Positions 1 to 7,318 of a stretch of DNA of 64,000 bases are shown here, in pieces. Source of the stretch: Thermohalobaculum sp039030715 (GTDB taxonomy: Bacteria; Pseudomonadota; Alphaproteobacteria; Rhodobacterales; Rhodobacteraceae); NCBI GenBank assembly GCA_039030715.1, contig JBCCDU010000004.1, positions 1 through 64,000 of the forward strand, given 5' to 3'. The notes under the pieces are model-generated. The model saw only the letters and a list, made by a program, of their open reading frames with translations. It did not search any database and had not been told where the DNA came from. A program made the position numbers and the translations under genes. Numbering within the stretch: the first letter of the stretch is position 1; every line of letters begins with the position of its first letter.

Positions 1-2
1 AC

Positions 3-1088
3 CGCATCGGCGTCTTCCGCCCGCAGATGGAAAATATCGACGTGCTTGGACCGGGGGAGATCGGTTTTATCACCGCGTCGATCAAACAGGTCCGCGACAC
101 CCGCGTCGGCGACACCATCACGCACGAGAAGAAACCCACCGACGCCCCGCTGCCCGGCTTCCAGCCCGCCCAGCCGGTGGTCTTCTGCGGCCTCTTCCCG
201 GTGGATTCGGCGGAGTTCGAGGACCTGCGCGACGCCATCGAGAAACTCGCCCTCAACGATGCCAGCTTCTCGTCCGAGATGGAGACCAGCGCGGCCTTGG
301 GCTTCGGCTTCCGCTGCGGCTTCCTGGGGCTGCTGCACTTGGAGGTCATCCGCGACCGGCTGGAACGCGAATACGAGATCGACCTGATCACCACCGCCCC
401 CTCGGTTGTCTACCACATCCAGATGAACGACGGCGCCGAGATCGAGATGCACAACCCCGCCGACATGCCCGACGTGGTCAAGATCGCGGCGATCGAGGAG
501 CCCTGGATCAAGGCGACCATCCTGGTGCCGGACGAATATCTGGGCGACGTGCTCAAACTCTGCCAGGAGCGGCGCGGCATCCAGCTCGACCTCACCTATG
601 CCGGCACGCGGGCCATGGTGGTCTATAAACTGCCGCTGAACGAGGTGGTCTTCGACTTCTACGACCGGTTGAAATCGGTGACCAAGGGCTATGCCAGCTT
701 CGACTACCAGATGGACGGCTACGACCCTGGCAATCTGGTCAAGATGCAGATCCTGGTGAACGAGGAACCGGTGGACGCGCTCAGCACCATCGTCCACCGC
801 GACAAGGCCGAGGCCCGCGGCCGCGTGATGTGCGAAAAGCTGAAAGAGCTGATCCCCCAGCACATGTTCAAAGTCCCGATCCAGGCCGCCCTGGGAGGCC
901 GCGTCATCGCCCGAGAAACCATCTCGGCGCTGCGCAAGGACGTGACGGCGAAGTGCTACGGCGGAGACGCGACCCGCAAGCGCAAGTTGCTGGACAAGCA
1001 GAAAGCGGGGAAGAAGCGCATGCGCCAGTTCGGAAAAGTGGACATCCCGCAAGAGGCATTCATTAACGCGCTGAAGATGGACGGGTAA
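3..1088 (+). CDS. lepA: Elongation factor 4 (LepA), C-terminal part
   Basis: C-terminal 361 codons of the ribosome-associated translational GTPase LepA/EF4, which acts on stalled or mis-translocated ribosomes. The frame is open from base 3 and the G domain lies left of the window, so the ATG at 27 is internal. Visible in order are the end of the EF-Tu-like barrel, an EF-G III-like domain (GLFPVDSAEFEDLRDAIEKL), an EF-G V-like domain (EPWIKATILVPDEYLGDVL), and the LepA-specific C-terminal domain with YGGDATRKRKLL and QFGKVDIPQEAF. The end matches full-length family members, so only the 5' part is missing. It converges with the AT-rich operon to its right; the two stop codons abut at 1088/1089. 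Confidence 0.97.
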   Translation, partial: RIGVFRPQMENIDVLGPGEIGFITASIKQVRDTRVGDTITHEKKPTDAPLPGFQPAQPVVFCGLFPVDSAEFEDLRDAIEKLALNDASFSSEMETSAALGFGFRCGFLGLLHLEVIRDRLEREYEIDLITTAPSVVYHIQMNDGAEIEMHNPADMPDVVKIAAIEEPWIKATILVPDEYLGDVLKLCQERRGIQLDLTYAGTRAMVVYKLPLNEVVFDFYDRLKSVTKGYASFDYQMDGYDPGNLVKMQILVNEEPVDALSTIVHRDKAEARGRVMCEKLKELIPQHMFKVPIQAALGGRVIARETISALRKDVTAKCYGGDATRKRKLLDKQKAGKKRMRQFGKVDIPQEAFINALKMDG

Positions 1089-1235
1089 CTACTTTTTGTG
1101 ATCGAGTTCCACAGAGAAGTGAGTTTCTTTGTACCTCACCTTCAAACGGATGGTTCGCCCCAGAAAGAGAGCAATCAAGAATAATACGAAGACGGGGCAT
1201 ATAAGCCATAATACGATGTCAATCGTCTCGGCCAT
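1089..1235 (-). CDS. Small single-pass membrane protein (48 aa), third gene of XRE/ImmA operon
   Basis: A 48-codon frame read leftward from ATG 1235 to TAG 1091-1089. The product begins MAETIDIVLWLICPVFVLF, has one strongly hydrophobic segment (about residues 5-25), then a basic/polar tail (GRTIRLKVRYKETHF...VELDHKK). A good ribosome site (AAGGA) sits 8 bases before the ATG. The frame overlaps the 3' end of the ImmA-like gene by 17 bases, which suggests translational coupling. Base composition is AT-rich like its two upstream partners and unlike lepA. The family is not recognised. A short inner-membrane peptide made with a regulator/protease pair could be a toxin, a signal or a protease substrate; that is inference. 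The RBS, coupling and coherent hydrophobicity make a real gene likely. Confidence 0.6.
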   Translation of the reverse strand: MAETIDIVLWLICPVFVLFLIALFLGRTIRLKVRYKETHFSVELDHKK

Positions 1236-1809
1236 TTCTAATCCTTTCGATTACTTTCCATAGCCGACGCTTTTGCTCGATAGCGCGACGCGCTTTAGTT
1301 TCTGATGCCTTATATTGCCACTTCAGTACACTAACTGTGGTTTCAGGAAAAACCATGTCGATTGGAATGTGTAGACCACTCCCAAAAACATTCGCTTCCC
1401 ATTCGTCTTCTGGGTCTGTTCTGAAAGAGCCGATATCATAAACTCCAGATCTGGCCATTTCATAGCTTTTTGATTGCCTGCAGTACTTCGAAGTATGCAG
1501 GATGGTGTGACTTATTTCATGATACAATGTATGCAGCGCTTCACCGATCCCAGCATGCGCTTCGATGATTGCGTTGTTGGATATTTCGAGAAACGCACCG
1601 TTCTTGTCGAAACTAACTTTCGCCTCCACTTTCTTGCCGTCTTTAGTTACCTCTTCTCTCCACTCATGATCAAAATCCCGTCTCATCATTAGATCCCTCT
1701 CAATATGCCTGATCGGATCGAAAAAATTTGCTCGCGTTTCATAACGGTCACGATACCTTTGAGCATCAAGTAGGAGCTTCGCCTCATTTTCTTCGTTGCG
1801 TTTGTTCAT
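1219..1809 (-). CDS. ImmA/IrrE-type zinc metallopeptidase
   Basis: 196-residue protein of the ImmA/IrrE (COG2856) family, soluble metallopeptidases that typically cleave a partner XRE-family repressor. The zinc motif HEISH is at residues 97-101 and a downstream glutamate in DEWEAN (about residue 138) is the likely third ligand. The N-terminal 80 residues are charged and probably contact the regulator. The gene starts 9 bases after the stop of the XRE gene and runs into the 48-residue membrane peptide gene. A GAGG ribosome site precedes ATG 1809. The gene is AT-rich compared with flanking core genes, suggesting acquisition by transfer. Such pairs occur in prophages, ICEs and toxin-antitoxin-like loci; no phage genes are nearby, so a stand-alone regulatory or immunity module is favoured. 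Confidence 0.85.
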   Translation of the reverse strand: MNKRNEENEAKLLLDAQRYRDRYETRANFFDPIRHIERDLMMRRDFDHEWREEVTKDGKKVEAKVSFDKNGAFLEISNNAIIEAHAGIGEALHTLYHEISHTILHTSKYCRQSKSYEMARSGVYDIGSFRTDPEDEWEANVFGSGLHIPIDMVFPETTVSVLKWQYKASETKARRAIEQKRRLWKVIERIRNGRDD

Positions 1810-1818
1810 TTGCTCGCC

Positions 1819-2136
1819 TCAATCTGGTGGTGAAAATGCTGCTTCAAACATATTTCTAGTTTCGGTAATCGCCTCTGCTTTGCGTTTCGAGCCAGTTTCT
1901 AGGCTCTGATTGTTTATCTTAATCACGACCCGAAGCTTCTCAGCACCTTTTTCGTCTAACTGGAAAAAGTCGATGAGTTTTGGAATCCAATCGCCAGGAA
2001 CCTTTTTCGAAGCTCTCTCGGTGCTGCTTACCATTGATGGTGTGACGCCTAAAGCAATCGCCATATCGATCGACGTCAAGTCTCGCTGCAAGCGAAGCAT
2101 TCTAGCGTGTCTGCCATAACGACCTACCTTTTTCAT
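1819..2136 (-). CDS. XRE-family helix-turn-helix regulator
   Basis: 105-residue protein with an HTH_3-type DNA-binding domain at about residues 12-65 (LTSIDMAIALGVTPSMVSSTE is the helix-turn-helix core). The C-terminal 40 residues are charged and of unknown fold. ATG 2136 is preceded by AGGAGA at good spacing. It is the first gene of a leftward operon with the ImmA-like peptidase and a small membrane peptide. A perfect inverted repeat (2157-2172) just upstream is a likely autoregulatory operator. By analogy with ImmR/ImmA, the protein may repress its own operon until cleaved by the peptidase; this is inferred from gene order and family, not shown by the sequence. Confidence 0.85.
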   Translation of the reverse strand: MKKVGRYGRHARMLRLQRDLTSIDMAIALGVTPSMVSSTERASKKVPGDWIPKLIDFFQLDEKGAEKLRVVIKINNQSLETGSKRKAEAITETRNMFEAAFSPPD

Positions 2137-2156
2137 GATGTTCTCCTGTCTGGCTA

Positions 2157-2193
2157 GGTTAAGAAATTAACCTATATTTTGTGTCGGCGTCAA
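2157..2193 (-). promoter_or_regulatory. Promoter/operator of XRE-ImmA operon
   Basis: Perfect inverted repeat GGTTAA-gaaa-TTAACC at 2157-2172, 21 bases upstream of the XRE start, with a TTGACG -35-like box read leftward at 2193-2188. A 17-base spacer from that box would place the -10 region inside the repeat, so a bound regulator would block RNA polymerase. The symmetry is seen directly; its use as an autoregulatory operator is inferred. Confidence 0.5.
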
Positions 2194-2359
2194 GCAGTTG
2201 TGTTCGAGGATGTGGGCGACCCATATCTGGTGTTTTTGCTTCGGAGAATATCTCTGTGGAGTTTTGCAACTGACGGCGTGTAACAACCCTCACAGACGCA
2301 CCCCCTCCCCCTACGTCATCCTCTCCCCGATCAATGGCAGAACTTGGGAGGAGACGGAC

Positions 2360-2683
2360 ATGCAGATGGCAGTGTTTATCCTCGGGTCGGCGGGGTTCTA
2401 TGCCGTCGCTATGGTGGCCATGAAGTTCTGGGGGCAGGGGCCGCAGCATATCGGGTTCGTGCTCGTCCCCGTGATCATCGCCCTGACCGTCTCCGCCGGC
2501 GTGTGGCTCGAAATCTCCGCGTTGAAGGAGGAGCGTCTGGGCCTCATCTATGTCGGCATTCTGGGGGCGGAGGTGATCCTGATCGCGCTGGCCTCCTGGG
2601 CGCTGTTTGGCGAGCAGTTCACCGCGAAGGAGCTGGCGGGCGGCGCGCTGATCGTCGTCGGAACGGCGCTGGCCTGGGTCTAA
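2360..2683 (+). CDS. Small four-helix membrane protein, SMR/EamA-like
   Basis: 107-residue integral membrane protein with four predicted helices (about 2-22, 29-53, 59-82, 87-107) separated by short loops, the length and topology of small multidrug resistance or half-EamA proteins. The last helix pattern (FGEQFTAKELAGGALIVVGTAL) resembles the SMR/EamA C-terminal repeat. The membrane glutamate of helix 1 that is essential in EmrE-type pumps is not present, so drug export is doubtful and the substrate is unknown. ATG 2360 is chosen because GGGAGGAGA lies just upstream; an in-frame extension to 2198 has no ribosome site and crosses the divergent promoter region. It converges with the next gene, sharing 4 bases at the stops. 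Confidence 0.7.
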   Translation: MQMAVFILGSAGFYAVAMVAMKFWGQGPQHIGFVLVPVIIALTVSAGVWLEISALKEERLGLIYVGILGAEVILIALASWALFGEQFTAKELAGGALIVVGTALAWV

Positions 2684-2928
2684 CGCGGGCGGGCCTGCAC
2701 CAGATACCCCGCGACAGTATCCTCGCCCAGGGCCTTCAGCGCCTCCAACCGGTGCAGCCCCTCGATCAGCACGAAATCCTCCTTGTCGCTGCGGACCTGA
2801 ATCGGGGTGGTCTGGCCGTTTTCCAGCATATCCTCGGCCAGGCTCTCGACCTTGGCGGGATCCAGCGTGCGCAGCCGCTTTACGGGCACGCGGACCCGGG
2901 CAATGGCGAGGTCGATGCGCTCTCTCAT
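2680..2928 (-). CDS. Stand-alone ParB/sulfiredoxin-fold domain protein
   Basis: 82-residue protein that is essentially one ParB N-terminal-like domain. It reads VPVKRLRTLDPAKVESLAEDM, then TTPIQVR, then IEGLHRLEALKALG, which matches the ParB 'G-x-H-R-x-x-A' nucleotide-binding motif. No DNA-binding HTH or dimerisation domain follows, so it is not a chromosome-partition ParB. Stand-alone domains of this type may bind nucleotides or have nuclease-like or sulfiredoxin-like roles; the function here is unknown. ATG 2928 is chosen because the domain begins there; the in-frame extension to 3027 adds low-complexity sequence. The stop overlaps the convergent SMR-like gene by 4 bases. Confidence 0.65.
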   Translation of the reverse strand: MRERIDLAIARVRVPVKRLRTLDPAKVESLAEDMLENGQTTPIQVRSDKEDFVLIEGLHRLEALKALGEDTVAGYLVQARPR

Positions 2929-3053
2929 GGGCTGAGCGTAGCAGGGGCCGCCAGGGGGTGTAAACGGGGTGCGAAGAGGGGGCGCAAATCGACATAGATC
3001 CGAGTTAATCGACAAATTACGCGACAAAATCGCGCCCGATGTCGCGTAACTCC

Positions 3054-4142
3054 CTAGATCTCGTTAAGGATTTCGGTGAGCGGGCGGCGTTCGCGCTTGC
3101 GCTGCAGTTCGAAATGGCCGAGCGGGGTCCAGCCCGCCAGGCTGGTTTCGACAGGGTCAGTGCGGAAGGCGCTGCGCAGAACCTCCTCGATCTTCTTGCG
3201 GTGCATCTTCTTAAGTGGCGCAAAATCCACGGTAATTTGCCCGCCCAGGCCGCGCAGGCGCAACTGGCGGGGCAGCTCCCGCGCCGCCTCGATATTAGTG
3301 GTCATGGCCGCTCCAGCGGAAAAGCCAGGGCCGGTATTCACATCGACAGTGACCATCGCCCGCGTCGCCTCCACCGCCATCATCCCGCCAGAGGGCAGGG
3401 CGGATTCCGGCGCGCGCAGGCGCTCCACCGCCTCCCAGACGCCGAACGCCTCGAAGGGCGCAGGCTCCATATCCGCCACAAGAGGCATGATTTCCGTATA
3501 TTTTTCAATTACTTGACGCGGAAAGCCAAAGCAGTGAATCGCATCGGGCAGCGGATCGGTCCATTCGCAAAGCGCAGTGGTCGCGGCGTCCATATGCCAG
3601 AGACGGCCTGCGCCGCCCGCCTCGATCTCCCGCCACACCGCGAGCAGATGCGCTGCCTCCGCACTCAGATGCGCTGGTTCGGCGCCGCGCGCCGCGGTGC
3701 GCAGGATCAGGCCGATATCCTGCGCATCCAGCGTCACCTCGGCGGAGAGCCTGCGGCGAAGCTCCGTGTCCTTGATGCCGCGCGAGGCATTGATGCCGGG
3801 CGCGCCGGGGGTCAGGATCACCCGGCGCGATTTCAGCAGCGGCCGGCGCGAGACGGGTACGGCTTTGCCGGGTTCGGCATGGGATGAGACCTGGACGAGG
3901 ATCTCCCCACCCTGCTTCAACCCTTTGGTTTCGCGTAGAAAACCCTGATGAGCATCGGTCAGCCGAACGAAGGCGCCGCCCATCCCCGGAACCAGCCGGT
4001 CAACCTTGGCGCGATAGATCTCTCCCGGACCGGGCACTGCCTGGCCTTCGGGCGCATCGAAGATCAGGTCCTGGAGCCGACCGTCCGAAATCAGCGCTGC
4101 ACCACGCGCGGGGCCATCGATGACCAGCACCCGGCCCTTCAT
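3054..4142 (-). CDS. Ribonuclease E/G family endoribonuclease (short form)
   Basis: 362-residue member of the RNase E/G family, single-strand-specific endonucleases that process rRNA and mRNA. The N-terminus (about residues 35-110) contains a reduced S1 domain, followed by the catalytic region with the two metal-binding aspartates in VTVDVNTG and QITVDFAPL. The zinc-link CPxC motif that follows the DNase I-like domain in E. coli RNase E and G is absent: the protein ends shortly after HFELQRKRERRPL. The start ATG 4142 overlaps the maf stop in a 4-base ATGA junction, indicating translational coupling in an infA-maf-RNase unit. YacG, often the next gene in relatives, is not found downstream. RNase G-like function is the best guess. 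Confidence 0.88.
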   Translation of the reverse strand: MKGRVLVIDGPARGAALISDGRLQDLIFDAPEGQAVPGPGEIYRAKVDRLVPGMGGAFVRLTDAHQGFLRETKGLKQGGEILVQVSSHAEPGKAVPVSRRPLLKSRRVILTPGAPGINASRGIKDTELRRRLSAEVTLDAQDIGLILRTAARGAEPAHLSAEAAHLLAVWREIEAGGAGRLWHMDAATTALCEWTDPLPDAIHCFGFPRQVIEKYTEIMPLVADMEPAPFEAFGVWEAVERLRAPESALPSGGMMAVEATRAMVTVDVNTGPGFSAGAAMTTNIEAARELPRQLRLRGLGGQITVDFAPLKKMHRKKIEEVLRSAFRTDPVETSLAGWTPLGHFELQRKRERRPLTEILNEI

Positions 4143-4726
4143 GCGGGCGGCCCTTCTAGGCTGACGGGATAGCCCATGCCGCGCAACAGGTTGGCGGTTT
4201 CCACCAGCGGCAAGCCAACGACATTGGTGTAGCTGCCGTTGATCTCGGGGATCAGGGCGGCGCCGATGCCCTGGATGGCATAGCCCCCAGCCTTGCCCCG
4301 CCACTCGCCGGAGCGTAGATAGGCGCCCAGTTCAGCATCGCTCAGCCGTTTCATCTTCACCCGTGTCTCCACCGTGCGCTGGCGCAGCACGCCGTCATGG
4401 CTCAGACAGACCGATGTGGTGACCCGATGACGCCGTCCACCGAGCAGGCTCAGAAACTCCGCCGCTTCGGCCGTATCGGTCGGTTTGCCCAAGATGTGTC
4501 GCCCCGCACTGACCACCGTGTCGGCGCTCAGGATCAACCCGTCGCCACTGGCCGCCATGTTCTTCTCGCGGGCCATGCGCTCGACATAGGGGCGGGGCAG
4601 CTCGCCAGTCATCGGGGTTTCGTCGATCTCAGTTGGGCGCAGCTCATCGGGCACGACCCCGATCTGCGCCAGCAGATCGCGCCGCCGTGGCGAGGCACTG
4701 GCCAAGATTAGTCTCACGCCAGCCAT
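4139..4726 (-). CDS. maf: Maf-like nucleotide pyrophosphatase
   Basis: 195-residue Maf/HAM1-fold house-cleaning enzyme that hydrolyses non-canonical or pyrimidine nucleoside triphosphates to the monophosphate and pyrophosphate. The N-terminal signature LASASPRRRDLL, the metal/catalytic segment LSADTVV, and the GYAIQG motif are all present; GYAIQG is typical of the YhdE-type dTTP/UTP pyrophosphatase branch. The start is set at the methionine just before the conserved GVRLILASASPRR (4726); longer in-frame sequence upstream is arginine-rich and unlike the family. It lies between infA and the RNase gene and overlaps the latter by 4 bases. Confidence 0.9.
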   Translation of the reverse strand: MAGVRLILASASPRRRDLLAQIGVVPDELRPTEIDETPMTGELPRPYVERMAREKNMAASGDGLILSADTVVSAGRHILGKPTDTAEAAEFLSLLGGRRHRVTTSVCLSHDGVLRQRTVETRVKMKRLSDAELGAYLRSGEWRGKAGGYAIQGIGAALIPEINGSYTNVVGLPLVETANLLRGMGYPVSLEGPPA

Positions 4727-4833
4727 CCATGCTGCGCGCAGCGCGCACCGAAGCCCACGGCGCACCGCTTTGGGCTGCGCCTGGGAGGACGGGTGGTCGC
4801 GGAGGCCAGAACGGCGCGCTGTGAGCGTGACTG

Positions 4834-4851
4834 AAGGCGGTTCAACGCCTT
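4834..4851 (-). terminator. Hairpin at end of infA
   Basis: Inverted repeat AAGGCG-gttcaa-CGCCTT that overlaps the infA stop codon and continues just past it. The stem is only 6 bp and no U-tract follows, so attenuation or RNA 3'-end protection is as likely as full termination; maf continues downstream on the same strand. Confidence 0.3.
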
Positions 4852-5068
4852 ACTTGAAGCGATAAGTGATACGCCCCTTGGTCAGGTCATAAGGCGTCAT
4901 CTCGACCTGTACCTTGTCGCCCGCCAGAACCCGGATCCGGTTCTTGCGCATCTTGCCGGCGGTATGGGCGATGATCTCATGGCCGTTCTCGAGCTTCACC
5001 CGGAACGTCGCGTTCGGCAAAAGCTCGGAAACGACCCCGGGGAATTCGAGCATTTCTTCCTTGGCCAT
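4850..5068 (-). CDS. infA: Translation initiation factor IF-1
   Basis: 72-residue IF-1, the OB-fold (S1-like) protein that occupies the 30S A site during initiation. The sequence runs MAKEEMLEFPGVVSELLPNA with KLENGHEIIAHTAGKMRKNRIR and YDLTKGRITYRFK, diagnostic for bacterial IF-1, and the length matches the family exactly. It is transcribed leftward, upstream of maf and the RNase E/G gene. To its right lie the collar-domain genes on the opposite strand, so the 211-base gap 5069-5279 must hold divergent promoters. Confidence 0.98.
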   Translation of the reverse strand: MAKEEMLEFPGVVSELLPNATFRVKLENGHEIIAHTAGKMRKNRIRVLAGDKVQVEMTPYDLTKGRITYRFK

Positions 5069-5279
5069 GCTTTCTCCATCTGAGGGTTCGATTTCGCGCG
5101 GAACATGGCCCGCACCGCCGGAGATTTCAAGCGATTGCTGCGATCATCTGGGCTGGGGCTCGTCTATTTAGCGAAAATGAAACAAGAAATTCGCGCTTAG
5201 ACTGTAAAATCCATGTCATAATGGGACAGGTGGGAGAAGCGGATCCCACGCCATTCGGTCTATCAAGGGGGAAAATACA

Positions 5280-5924
5280 ATGAAATCAGCATATTCTGCC
5301 GTGGCCGGCGCCATGGCACTTCTGTTCGGCATGGCGGGGGCGCTCCCGGGCGCTGCTCAGGCGCAGGAGCGGTATTTGGGTGAGATCTTCGTGGTCGGTG
5401 AGAATTTTTGTCCGCGCGGCAGCGCCGCCCTCGACGGCCAGATCCTGCAGATCAATGCAAATCAATCACTCTATTCGCTGCTCGGCACCACGTTTGGCGG
5501 CGATGGCCGCACGACATTCGCGCTGCCCGATCTGCGCGCGCGCTCGCCGCTTGGCGCAGGGTCGGGCACCAACCTCACAGCGACACCGCTGGGGCAGAAG
5601 GGGGGCGCCACGGGCATCGGGCTGACCGCTGCGCATATGCCGCCGCACACCCACGCGCCGGCAGGCACGGTGACGGGGCGCGCGCTTGGCACCACGGCCA
5701 GCGCAGCGCAGAGCGATCCGAGCGGCGTGAGCCCGGCGGCGACCGGCGGCGCGGTCTATGGCGGCACGGTGAACGCACCCATGGCCGAGGGCAGTGTGAT
5801 CGTCCCGCTCAACGGCACGAACACCGCGGCGGCGGGTGGTGGCAATGCCTTGAACCTTTACGACCCCTATCTGGCGTTGCGCTACTGCATGGCGACCACG
5901 GGTCTTTTCCCATCGCGCAACTGA
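5280..5924 (+). CDS. Exported tail-collar-domain protein, copy 1
   Basis: 214-residue protein with a Sec signal peptide (about residues 1-29, cleavage after AQAQ) and a phage tail-collar domain (COG4675, 'microcystin-dependent protein' type). The collar signature is GGDGRTTFALPDLR near residues 75-90, preceded by NFCPRG and followed by a Ser/Thr/Ala/Gly-rich region. The C-terminus DPYLALRYCMATTGLFPSRN is typical of the family. It has exactly two cysteines (44 and 203), 159 residues apart, a likely structural disulfide after export. ATG 5280 follows a strong AAGGGGGA site. It is the first of three tandem paralogues on the same strand. No other phage structural gene is near, so a host surface or secreted role is inferred. 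Confidence 0.85.
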   Translation: MKSAYSAVAGAMALLFGMAGALPGAAQAQERYLGEIFVVGENFCPRGSAALDGQILQINANQSLYSLLGTTFGGDGRTTFALPDLRARSPLGAGSGTNLTATPLGQKGGATGIGLTAAHMPPHTHAPAGTVTGRALGTTASAAQSDPSGVSPAATGGAVYGGTVNAPMAEGSVIVPLNGTNTAAAGGGNALNLYDPYLALRYCMATTGLFPSRN

Positions 5925-5957
5925 TCGCGGCGGCTCAGCCAAGAACTGGAGATGATG

Positions 5958-6602
5958 ATGACAAGATGGATCAAATCCCTGACCCTGGCCGCATTCGTGG
6001 CGATCGGGCTCGGCGCTGCGCTGCCTGGTAAGGCTGCGGCGCAGGAATACTATATCGGCCAGATTTTCCTGGGCGGCTGGAATTTCTGCCCGCGTGGTTC
6101 CGCCTTCGCCAATGGGGCTCTGCTTCCGATTTCAGACTATACGGCGGTTTTCGCGGTGCTCGGGACAGCCTTTGGCGGGGATGGGCGCACGACTTTCGCG
6201 CTGCCCGACTTGCGCGGGCGTACACCGCTCGCACCGGGTCAAAGCCCGGGTCTCTCGCGTTTCCATATCGGTCAGAAGGGCGGCGCCGAAAGCACGGCGC
6301 TGAACAGCAACCAACTGGCGGCCCATACGCACGCGCTGACCGGAACGCTCAGCGGATCGATCCAGGGGTCCAGCTCCACGGCCTCGACCGGCACGCCGAC
6401 GAATGCGGCACCAGCGATAACCGGGGGCAGCGCATATGCCAGCGGTCCGCCCGCGCCGATGGCCGACGGAACCGTATCGCTGGACCTCAGCGGCGCCGCG
6501 CTGTCGAGTTCGGGTGAGGGCCAGTCCTTCGGCCTGCGAGACCCCTATTTGGCGCTGCAATACTGCATTGCGCTTCAAGGCATTTTCCCGACGCGCAACT
6601 GA
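5958..6602 (+). CDS. Exported tail-collar-domain protein, copy 2
   Basis: 214-residue paralogue of its two neighbours. Three ATGs follow one another (5952, 5955, 5958); GGAG at 5948-5951 favours 5958. A signal peptide ends near KAAAQE, then comes WNFCPRGSAFANG, GGDGRTTFALPDLRGR, a long Ser/Thr/Gly/Ala stretch, and the terminal DPYLALQYC...FPTRN. As in the other copies there are only two cysteines, again 159 residues apart. The gene starts 33 bases after copy 1, consistent with a single transcript. The family name comes from phage tail collar and cyanobacterial microcystin-dependent proteins; the actual role in this organism is unknown. Confidence 0.84.
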   Translation: MTRWIKSLTLAAFVAIGLGAALPGKAAAQEYYIGQIFLGGWNFCPRGSAFANGALLPISDYTAVFAVLGTAFGGDGRTTFALPDLRGRTPLAPGQSPGLSRFHIGQKGGAESTALNSNQLAAHTHALTGTLSGSIQGSSSTASTGTPTNAAPAITGGSAYASGPPAPMADGTVSLDLSGAALSSSGEGQSFGLRDPYLALQYCIALQGIFPTRN

Positions 6603-6625
6603 CCCCTGGCAAGATGGAGACTCAG

Positions 6626-7267
6626 ATGTTGAAACTCAGAAAATTCGCGCTTGCCGGGCTCGTGGCCATGGCGGCATCGCTGCCCACCGGGCAGAGCGCC
6701 CAGGCGCAGGTCATGCAGATCGGCGATATCATCATGGGCGGCTGGAACTTCTGCCCGCGGGGGACGATTCCGGCGGCCGGGCAACTGCTGGCGGTGGGCG
6801 ACAACGATGCGTTGTTCTCGCTCTACGGTACGATCTATGGGGGCGACGGGCGTACGACCTTCGGTTTGCCGGATTTGCGTGGCAGGGCGCCCCTGCATTT
6901 TGGCAGTGGGCCTGGCCTCGCCAGTGTCAGTCTGGGTGCAAAGGGCGGTGCGGAGCAGGTGACCATGAACGCCTCGACCATGCCGTCGCATACGCATACC
7001 TTCTCGGGCAACGGGTCTGGGCGGCTGGTGGGCAGTTCGGCCACCGCGGCTGCGACCTCGCCGCTGAACCAGACTTATGCCGCCACCGCCGAAAATCAGT
7101 ACGGCACGCCCGCGAACCAACCGATGGCCGTGGGAACCGCGACGATGTCGCTGGACGGCCACAGCACCGCGAGCACAGGCGGCAGCCAGAGCATCCCGAT
7201 CCGCGATCCGTTCGAAGCGATCCAGTTCTGCGTGGTCCTGTTCGGGATCTACCCCTCGCGCAACTGA
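6626..7267 (+). CDS. Exported tail-collar-domain protein, copy 3
   Basis: 213-residue third paralogue, ending just before a strong terminator. ATG 6626 is preceded by GGAG at good spacing; an upstream in-frame ATG at 6614 is possible. The signal peptide ends near SAQAQ. The collar core is WNFCPRGTIPAAG, GGDGRTTFGLPDLRGRAPL, and the end is RDPFEAIQFC...YPSRN. It shares the two-cysteine arrangement with exactly 159 residues between them. It is more diverged in its middle region than copies 1 and 2. The triplet is bounded on the left by infA and on the right by the small phosphatase gene, both on the other strand. Confidence 0.84.
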   Translation: MLKLRKFALAGLVAMAASLPTGQSAQAQVMQIGDIIMGGWNFCPRGTIPAAGQLLAVGDNDALFSLYGTIYGGDGRTTFGLPDLRGRAPLHFGSGPGLASVSLGAKGGAEQVTMNASTMPSHTHTFSGNGSGRLVGSSATAAATSPLNQTYAATAENQYGTPANQPMAVGTATMSLDGHSTASTGGSQSIPIRDPFEAIQFCVVLFGIYPSRN

Positions 7268-7285
7268 GCGTTTGGACAATCAGGT

Positions 7286-7309
7286 CGGGGCGGGTTTCGA
7301 CCCGCCCCG
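7286..7309. terminator. Bidirectional terminator with TTCG loop
   Basis: Perfect 10-bp stem CGGGGCGGGT / ACCCGCCCCG closed by a TTCG tetraloop, lying between the convergent collar operon and the hisD-UPF0262-phosphatase operon. A stem this stable with an exceptionally stable tetraloop can stop transcription from both sides. Confidence 0.75.
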
Positions 7310-7318
7310 CCATCCCCG

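Noticed and set aside
5280..7267. Prophage tail-gene remnant
   Set aside because: All three collar proteins have signal peptides and there are no neighbouring capsid, tail, lysis or integrase genes.
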